In this document: one piece after another, positions 34,099 to 43,700 of the stretch
How positions within the stretch are numbered: the first letter of the stretch is position 1
How the letters are laid out: each line of letters begins with the position of its first letter
Assembly (NCBI RefSeq): GCF_963664415.1
Contig: NZ_OY761445.1
Location: 1,452,501-1,516,500 of the forward strand
Length of the DNA stretch: 64,000 bases
From: an uncultured Desulfobacter sp.
GTDB taxonomy: Bacteria > Desulfobacterota > Desulfobacteria > Desulfobacterales > Desulfobacteraceae
Direction: 5' to 3'
Notes under the pieces: model-generated
The model's input: the letters and a program-made list of their open reading frames with translations, nothing else
Database searches by the model: none
Told to the model about the DNA's origin: nothing
Program-made: the position numbers and the translations under genes

Positions 34099-34794
34099 AT
34101 TTGGAAAAACCACCGAAAATACAATTTTATCCCGCTGGTATGATTTCACGAGGACGTCATCGATGGAGGCATGATTTTCGTACAACATGTCATTGAGCCA
34201 TTCAATTTTTTTTGCAGAATTTTTTAATCCGGTGCGCCGATATTTCAGCAAAGCTTCTTTTATGGTCCAAATTTTCAGGATCGTTTCAAAGTCTGCCCCG
34301 GCGTATGCACGTTGCTCGTTATTTGAAAATCCTGCGTGTAAAAGGGCCGGGATATCTACAGGGATTACGGTCTCCATATCAACACCGATGGCATGGGCTT
34401 TTTTACACAAGGCAGCCAGGGCGTAATCACCTGAATGAGAAATGGATATGGCATAATTAAAGGATGGTGCCAGAACGGGGGCCCCGGAGTGGTCATTATG
34501 AATCTCAACGGCATCCGGGGAAAGGCCTGTTTCCTGCATGACAAGGTTTTTTACCGCCCATCGGCCGGCCAGACGTTCCACCTGCTTTTTCAGGGCAAAC
34601 AATTGATTTAACCCGTTCAGTTCAGCAGGGGAAAGCACAGGCTGTGCAAACTGATCCAAACGAAATTGGCAGCCGGGCCTGGTCTGGTAACCAGGCCCGA
34701 CGATTTGGGGTAATAACGCTTCGAGCATTGCCGGGATGTGAACAAGGCAAAAATCAATGCCTTGTTCACGGAACAGCAGGTTTATCTGTTGCAT
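34075..34794 (-). CDS. Sfp-type 4'-phosphopantetheinyl transferase
   Basis: 239 residues with the superfamily motifs: ISISHSGDYALAAL, IGVDMETVIPVD (metal-binding Asp and Glu) and KIWTIKEALLKY (WxxKEA). It transfers phosphopantetheine from CoA to carrier-protein domains. Its ATG directly follows the TAA of the megasynthase gene (no gap), so the two are coupled and the megasynthase carrier domains are the obvious substrate. Length and motif order fit the Sfp/EntD branch rather than AcpS. Confidence 0.93.
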   Translation of the reverse strand: MQQINLLFREQGIDFCLVHIPAMLEALLPQIVGPGYQTRPGCQFRLDQFAQPVLSPAELNGLNQLFALKKQVERLAGRWAVKNLVMQETGLSPDAVEIHNDHSGAPVLAPSFNYAISISHSGDYALAALCKKAHAIGVDMETVIPVDIPALLHAGFSNNEQRAYAGADFETILKIWTIKEALLKYRRTGLKNSAKKIEWLNDMLYENHASIDDVLVKSYQRDKIVFSVVFPNLQATGMG

Positions 34795-37700
34795 TTATCC
34801 AGCTACAAGGCTTTTTCCTGCCGGCTTGATCTTGGACATATCAGGCAGTTCGTCTTCGGCCAGGCGATCCACCCGGACCATTTCAAAATCCTGGACGTCA
34901 ATGATCACGCGGCCGGCAAGATCGGCCAACTGCATATGATAGGTTTTGGTGTCATCGCCCTGGGCCAGACGCCGGGTAACACAGAAATAAGGCGTATTTG
35001 GCAATACCGTCCCGGCAAATGATGCTTTGCGGATGGTATAGGGCAGCATCACATCTGTACTGGTGAAAAATTCCAGTATGCCGCCGGTCTGGAATATGGC
35101 ATCCATGATCACCACAGGCGTGGCAAATTCAGGATAAACCTGGCCTTTAAAAAATTCGCGGACGGGCCGCCATTGAACCACTGTGACCAGGCTTTCCTCG
35201 TCCAGGAGAGCCAACTGATCCACGGAGCGGAACAGCCCGTCCATGAACAGACGGTCCGGATGGTAAATCTGTTCCTGCCACTGGGCATCCACCTTAAATT
35301 CGGACATCTCCGGTATGGATATTTCATCAAAGGCAGGCAAATCCGTACCGATTTTAACTTTGGCCTGGTAATGCAGGGTGTCTTGAACAGGCGCCTTGCC
35401 TCCCGGAGGAGTGAATACGGAGTGGATCTCAGTTGCGATTGATCCGTCTGCATTTTTGGCGGCATAGACCTCAATGTCTTTTGGCCGGTTCTTGAGCAAT
35501 TTTATACCATAGGGGATTTTAAAATCACTGACCTCAAGGACATGTCCCTGGCCGCCGCTGTATTCCAGAGCCGCTTCAGCCATGGTTTCCAGACCGGTTG
35601 CGCCTAGAAACAAGGGCACACTTTTTCTGGCATGGTCGAAAAGAAACAGATCCCTGTCCGCTTCCAGAAGGCGTTTGAATTTCAGCTTGTCCCGGTCAGC
35701 ATCCGTTTCCACGGTATCCAGGAAGGGACCGATGGCAAGCAGGCCGTCCGGGTCAAATGCGGCAGGATTGTTTTCAGGGGGAGCACCAATCAAAACTTCA
35801 TTGCCGGCCGGATTGAGCAGCTCTTCTTTGAAAAAGCGAACACCTTGGGCCACCGGGAGAAAGGCAATGCCTTTTTCCTTTAGCACGGCCTCAATGGTGC
35901 CCTGGGCAGCCATGCCGATTTCGGCCCAGGCAGTCCAGTCAAACACCTTATATGTCATTTCCGGTGTCTTAAAGGCACACGCCTGAATCATGGCACCCAT
36001 CATGTCGTTTCCTGCAGTATAGTCTGACTGGGCTTCATTGCCGAATCTGGCCGTGATGGAGGAAAAACCGATGAGATACCGGCAATTTTTATTTTCAATG
36101 GCTGCCAGCACATTAGCCATCCCCTTAACCTTGGTGTCAAAAACCAGATTAAAGTCATCCAGGGATTTTTTCTCAATCATAATGCTGCGGTCCACACCTG
36201 CAGCATGAATTACGCCGTCAATACGATCATATTGCTTGACCGCCTCTATAACGGCATCAGGATCAGTGACATCCACGCCATGGTAATCCACGGCCTTTAC
36301 CTGGGAACGCAGCTGGGCCAGATTTTCCCGGGCCGTAAGCACCCGCCGCAGACCTGCCGTTCTGTTCTTGAGCTCAACGGGTTTGGCGTCCGGATGTATG
36401 GCCTTAAACGCGGCCATGATCTGTGTGTCATCCATGGCATCGGTTACGGGAATCTCCAATTCATCTTCCACTTTGCTGCGCCCTAAAATAACCAGGTGCA
36501 TATCCGGCCGGGTAACTGATTTGAGCAGTTCATAGGTGATGCCTGCAGCACCGCCTGTAACCAGCAGTGTGTCGGAATCTTTAATGATTGAGGAATCCGA
36601 TTCATTTGAACTGCCGGTCTTTGCCCGGATACCGAATCTTACACCCTTTTCAATACCAACCTCCCGGCGGGTGCAGGTGCTGAACACTTCGTCCATGAAT
36701 GTGGCGGCAGCCTGGGTCATATCACCCAGCTCATCCCTATCCATGAACTCGACCAGTTTTACCCCTGTTTGCGGGTACTCCTTGGATACGGTTTTCAGCA
36801 ACCCTGAAATACCGCTGAAAACAGGAAAAATCTGATCCGGTGCAGGTTCCTTGAAACGGGCCAAAGCAGACTGGACCGATACGGCAGCCAAGCGTCCGCA
36901 GGCTTCATCCAGTTGGCTGCCAAGGGCTTTGCACAGCAAGAACAAAAATTTAACGGATACGCTCTCTGCCGTCAGGTTCTCGCCGGAATTCATGGCAAAA
37001 TCCAAGGGATGCAGGAAAAAGACGCCTGAGATTCCTTCATTGTCCGCCTTAATCCTGGAGATTGTCTCTTCAACATTTTCAAGCGCATTCAAATCAAGGG
37101 TATAATCATCCTCTTCACTGTTACCCACACTGATGACCCGGCCTTTGTTTTCTTTGATCAACTCTGCCACAGCCCGTCCAAATCCCTGGCTGTCCATGGT
37201 GATCAAATAGCTTTGACCGTCTAAATCGGATGTGTCGGATACAGGGTTGGGCAATTTACGCAATCCAAAGGAATAGCTTTGAATGCGGGTCTCCTCAGAA
37301 GAATCCGGGGTCTGGCTTGACTGTCCGGAACGTTCCGTTTCAGGAGCCTGAACGCCTGGCGTTGCCGATGCCGGTGGGGTGTCAGCATTGTTGTTGCCCG
37401 CGCCGCCGACTTGCGCCTGTATATATTCACTGATTTTACTGATGGTATTTAATTCAGACAGATTAATATCCTCAGGAACGGACAGGCCGTATGATTTGGT
37501 GATCTTACCAAAGGTTTCCACCTGCTTGACCGTATCAATACCCAAATCCGCTTCCAGATCCAGATCCGGCTCCAGCATATCCTGGGTGTAACCGGTCTGC
37601 TCGGCAATCATGGCCGTGATCTCGCTCGTAATATCCGAGCTGCTCTCAGCACCAGACTCCGCTGCCGGAGGCGCCGTGGCGGATTCAGTTGGTTCCGGGG

Positions 37701-40700
37701 AACCCTCCGCCTGGATACGGCTGCCGATATACTCGGCAATTGCGCGGATGGTATTGAGTTCCGAAAGGCTGATATCTTCTGGCACTGTCAGCCCGAAGGA
37801 CTTGGTGATTTTGCCGAAGGTCTCCACCTGTTTGACCGTATCAATGCCCAGGTCCGCTTCCAGATCAAGGTCCGGCTCCAGCATGTCCGGGGTATAACCG
37901 GTCTGCTCGGCAATCAAGGCTGTGATCTCCTCAATAATGTCCGGGCCGCTGCCGGAAGAAGGTGTTGGTGCCTGGGCAGGCGTACCAGCGTCGGACTGAG
38001 CCGGCGTATCCGCTGTCTGAATACGGCTGCCGATGTACTCGGCAATTTTGCGGATGGTATTCAATTCCGACAGGCTGATATCTTCAGGAACACTCAGCCC
38101 AAAGGACTTGGTGATCTTGCCGAAGGTCTCCACCTGTTTCACCGTGTCAATGCCCAAATCCGCTTCCAGATCAAGGTCCGGTTCCAGCATATCCAGGGTG
38201 TAACCGGTCTGCTCGGCAATCAAGGCGGTAATCTCCTTCATCACGTCCGGCCCCCCGCTGCCGGAAGCAGCTGCCGACGCCTGGGCAGGTGTACCGGCAT
38301 CGGGTTGAGCCGGGGTATCCGCTGTCTGAATCTGACTGCGGATGTACTCGGCGATTTTGCGGATGGTATTTAATTCCGACAGGCTGATATCTTCGGGTAC
38401 GGTCAAGCCAAAGGACTTGGTGATCTTACCGAAGGTCTCCACCTGCTTGACTGTGTCAATACCCAGATCCGCTTCCAGATCCAGATCCGGTTCCAGCATG
38501 TCATGGGTATAACCGGTCTGGTTTGCAATCAGGTCGGTGATTTGGCTTAAAACATCGGTGCCCTTTGCACTGTCCGCAGGTTTTGCCGACTGTTTGGGTG
38601 CGTCTTCCACCTTTGATGTCCGGCTTTCAGGGGCATCGAGCTTGGCGGCAGGCATCTCTCTTTGTGCCACCTTCTCCGGGGCTGTTGTTTCGCCCTGCTT
38701 CTCTTTGGGAAGAACGCACAACGTTTTATTTACAATACCCAGCATAGGATCCGGGCTGCCGGTAATCCTGGCCAGCCATTCAAGGTAAACCGGATTATTC
38801 GCCACATCGGGTTCCTGAAGTCGATCCACCATTAAAAATGCAAAATGAGATCCGAACCCGGCGCTGAAATGCAGGCCATAACGGTAGTCTCCATGTCCTG
38901 ATTGTGTGAAATTCAAATCAGAGAACTCGGCAGGTACATTATCCAGATTGGCCACAGGTGGAAATGTCTTTTTCTGCAGGCCTTTAACCAGTATGGCATC
39001 TTCAATACCTGCACCCAGGGTGTGGCCGGTGTATCCCTTGGTATTGGTAATTGCGATATGTTTGTAATCATTTGGGAAAGCGCCTTTTAACGCCATAACT
39101 TCAGCCGAGGCACTGCCGCCCCGGGCCGGCGTAAAGGTCTCATGGGACATGAATACCAGTTGCTTGGCCATATCCGTACGGGATATGGAATTTTGTTTCT
39201 CCACCCGGCCCACGAATTTATTGAGCTCACCGGCAAGGTGGTTCACATCAATACGGGAGGGATGGAATGCGCTGTTGCCGATATAAGAACCTAAAATCTT
39301 AGCCTGGCCGTTCAATCCCCTACGCTGAAGGGTGTCTTGCCGTTCCACAACAACGCCCACTGCACCGGAACCCAAAATGGTGCCGTTTCGATCTTCATCA
39401 AAGGGTTTGGCCGCATCTGCAACCACTTCCTTGCTGGTGGCGGCACCCATGGCCAGGAATCCTGAGCCGACCCACGCCATCTGGGCCTCACTTGTGGCCG
39501 CTTCACCGCCGATGACAATGACTCTCTCGCACCGGTCGTTTCGAATCCAGTCTTGTGCCACCCCAATGGCCTGGGTGGTGGATGCACACGCACCGCTCAG
39601 GTGAATATTGGGGCCCTTAGCCCGGATGAGTTGTGCAAAATGAGCACCACCTAATGAGACGATGTCAAAAAGGATATTGCGTTCAAATTTATACTGACCG
39701 TATACTTTACGGCGCTCACGGATCTTAAAGAACCAGTCCGTGATCACATCCTTCATATCCCTGTCCGAAAGATTTTCCATCAGGTGATAGTAAATATTTT
39801 CCAGCTCTTCATAGGGTTTGACGTAAAACTTGTTGTAATAATACGCATTGAGATGGTGCAGCAGGGTTTCAAATCCGGGAAAAATTCCCGTCATGATTAC
39901 GCCTGTTGTGTCCTGCATCTCTTTGGGCAAGACCAGCGCATCCGGGATACTGCTGCCGGTGGAGGTTTTCTTATATCCCTGGACCAGAGGGATATGGGCG
40001 TCTTTCAAGGCTTCAAGCCCTGCGGCCATGGCCAGTTCATCCACAAGGTCAAACTTGCGGCTGATGCCGTATTCCGTAGACAGATCGAAATACCCGAGTT
40101 TACCAGCCAGCTGGATCACATCCTGGGTGCGCACAATATCCACAAACCGTGCATTACCGTTGGGTTGCTTGTAGACCCGGGTAATGTTCATGTCCACAAT
40201 TTTATGTTTCTCTTCCTGGGTCAAAGGTTCAATGAAATTATTCCCGGCCAGAATACGGTCAAAGTTTTTATCATTGAATACCTGGTGCCCTTTGCCCGGC
40301 AGCCCCACGGACACACCGGCAATACAGACGGGACCTGTATACAGGCCTAAGTGTTCAACGGCCGCCAGGGCATTTTTCTGCTGAAACGTCTGATATTCCC
40401 GGCGAAGTACATCCTGGACCAGCGTTTTGTTCTGTTCTAAAAAGGTGTTAAAGGATAGATCGTCGCTCATCTGTTCTTTCGGGGTATTTGTTTTTTCCAG
40501 CCCCTTATATTCTACATTTTTGTTATTCAGGTCTTTGGGTTCAAAGTTCATCAAATCCAGAGGCGTTGATTCGCTTGCCTGGGCAACGGCGGGCGCTTTG
40601 GGAGTGATAAAGCGCTCGGCTGCCAGATTGAAACAGTCAAGCTCTCCTTTTTTGGCATCTGCCGTGGGCATGGATTCCGGATTATCAATGGAGATGTTTT

Positions 40701-43700
40701 TCAACAAATTGCACAACAGCCTGCCGGGTCCGATTTCAATGAACCGCTTGCTGCCCTGGGTATAAACGCCTTTAACCGATTCTACAAATTCCACCGGGGA
40801 GACGATCTGGCGTGCCAAATGGGTTCTGATCATCTGTTCGTCGGCAGGATAAGGTTTGGCGGTCAAGTTTGAGATAATTTTATGGGCGCTTTTAAGGTTG
40901 AACTGCACAGTTTCGAGGGTCTTGGCCATATTGGCGGCTGCAGGTTCCAGCAACGGGGTATGGAAAGGGGCGGACAAGGCCAATTTTTTATGAAAAATAT
41001 CGGTTTCTTTCAGATAGCCACAAAAACGATCTATACCCTGTGTTGTACCGGCAATGGCCGTCTGTTTTTCGCTGTTTTTATTGACCAGCCAGATATTTTG
41101 AACACCGGACTTGTCAATCATCTCCTGCGCGGCTTTTTCTCCGTCAAAAACCACCATGATGCCACCTGGGTTTTCACTGGCGGCCCGGGCCATGAAATCA
41201 GATCTGGAAATCACAAGGTTCATGCCCGTAGTGAAATCAACCAGACCTGCGCAATACAGGGCCGAGTATTCCCCGACACTGTGCCCGATGTAAAAATCAG
41301 GTTCAAAGCCTTTGAGCTGCAATGCATTGTAAATGGCTGCCGTGGACAGGAAAATGGCCGGCTGGGTGTTTTCCGTCTGATTAAGCGGGGAACCGCCGGC
41401 ATTCATGATGTCCAGCAATGATGCGCCCCGGCGTTCACGGAAAATGGCATCTCCCTGGTCCATCAAGGCTTTGATTTCAGGAACCGTCTCATAAAGGGAT
41501 TTCAGCATGCCTGCCGACTGGGCGCCCTGGCCCGAAAGCAGGGCTGTGACAGCATCGGTCCGGACCATATCCGGCCAGGTTCCAAGGGTTATGGCCGGCT
41601 GTTCCACAGAAACCGCAGTATCCTGGGACCGCAGAAACCGGGGCAGCCTGCCGATGATCACATGGGCGTGGTTGCCGCCGATACCGTTGACATCTGCGCA
41701 TAGAAGCGCGCCATCGGCCAGCGGCGTCATCTCTTTGACCGGGTGCAGCAGGCTGTCCTTTTCGATGAGTGTGGAGTCGGGTTTGTATCCATGGGTGGGC
41801 AACAACATCCCTTTATCCGACATCATCAAAAGCCTTGACATGACCACGGCGGGATTGGCGGCTTTAAAGTAACCGAACTCGGTTTTAACATTGCCGTATG
41901 CCAGGGGATGATTCAGGCTTTTTTCAATGGCCTGCTTTTCAATCAAGTCCAGGAATGGGTGAGATACACCAAACACATCCAGATATGCCAGGTCGGATTT
42001 CCGGGTTTTAAATGCCCCGGTGTCAGTTGCAATCACCTTTTCATATTTATTTTCAGAAGGCGACAGCAAATGCTCGGGTGCACTTGCCGCCATGTTCAGG
42101 CATTTCAATTCACCCAAAATCGGCATATCGTTCTGTTTTGCATATTTATAGGTGGTGACGACCAGACAGGCTGCCCCCTCGCCCATAACATATCCGTTGG
42201 CATTAGTGTCAAACAGGCTGGGCTCTTTTTCCGCAAGAATACCCAAACGTTTGAATGCCAGCAGCACCCCCGGATACAGGTTGGTGTCCACCCCGCCGGT
42301 GAGTACGGCATCCAGCCGACCTGCACGCAGATTTTTAACCGCCAGGTATAAGGCCATGGTGGCAGACGCGCATGAGGCATCTACCACAAAATTGGTGCCC
42401 TGGGTGTTATAATGTTTGGAGATGCGTGCAGATACAATATTTGACAACATGCCGGGGATGCTGTCCCCAGTCATGGCAGGGTACTTCTCAATTAACTGAT
42501 CACTAACATGATCTGCAATGGCTGAAAGCGTATTCGCATCCACCTCTGAAATGGAACGAATCATACGCAGGAGCAGTGGAATCCGTGTGCGGATGATAGA
42601 TTCAACATTCCGGGTCCCGGAAATCGTGCCCAAAATGGCACCGATTTTATTGCCGGGAGTTAATTTATCCTGAAGACCGGCATGTTCAAGGGCCTGTCCT
42701 GCCGCATCCAGGCCAAACAACTGGGCCCGGTCCATGTAGGTCATCGCGGAAGGCGGAATCTTGAAGGTTTTGGGGTCCAACATAAAATCGTCAACAATGC
42801 CGTTCTTCATCATGGGCAGGCGAAAGCCCGAATTTTCATCCTCTTCGGCATAGCAGTCATTGGGCAGACGCTCGGCGGGCATGGGCTGGTAAGCCTTTTG
42901 CCCTGCCACCATGGCATCCCAGAATAACTCTTTATTTCTGGCCTTGGGCAGGACAACCCCCATGCCGGCAAAAACGATTCTGTCATCATTGGGGTCATGG
43001 TCAAGATCTGCAAAAATTTTACGCGAAAGCGTTGCGTCGGTATCGTTGAACTCACTGACCACGGCATGGTAGTTAATACCCCCGAATCCATAAGAACTCA
43101 CCGCAGCCATGCGCGGTCCATTGGCCGGAGCCTCCCAGGGTTGAGCATCGCCCAAAACAAACAGGGCTTTATCTGCCATGTCGATTTTTGGAGATAATTT
43201 CTCAAATGAGCCGTTGGGGGGTAAAATTTGATGATTTAAAGCCAGAATGGTTTTTATCATGCCGGCCATACCAGCAGCCCCAAGCAGATGACCGATCTGA
43301 GCTTTGATGGAGGAGACACCAATGGACGCCTCCTGGTCATATACCTGGCACAGGGTCTCCATCTCCACAGCATCGCCAACCTTTGTGCCGGTGCCGTGGG
43401 CTTCGATAAACTGCACCATCCCCGGAGAAAATTTCGTTTTTACATTTTCATGACAGCGCTGAAACGCCAATTTCTGCCCCTCTTTATCCGGGGCTGCGAT
43501 GCCTTTACCTTTGCCGTCGGAAGCTGAAGCAATGCCCTTAATGACCCCCAGAATGGGATCCTTTTCCCGGATGGCGTCTTTGAGACGTTTGAGGACCAGG
43601 ACGCCGGCCCCTTCGCCCAGAACAAATCCGTCGGCTCGTTCGTCAAAGGGGAATGACCCGTTGGCTGACAGGGTGCCCATTTTACAGAACCCCACAAATG

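Noticed and set aside
37405..38560. DNA-level tandem repeat as possible CRISPR or satellite
   Set aside because: The ~300-bp units encode protein carrier domains in frame; no short repeat-spacer structure.
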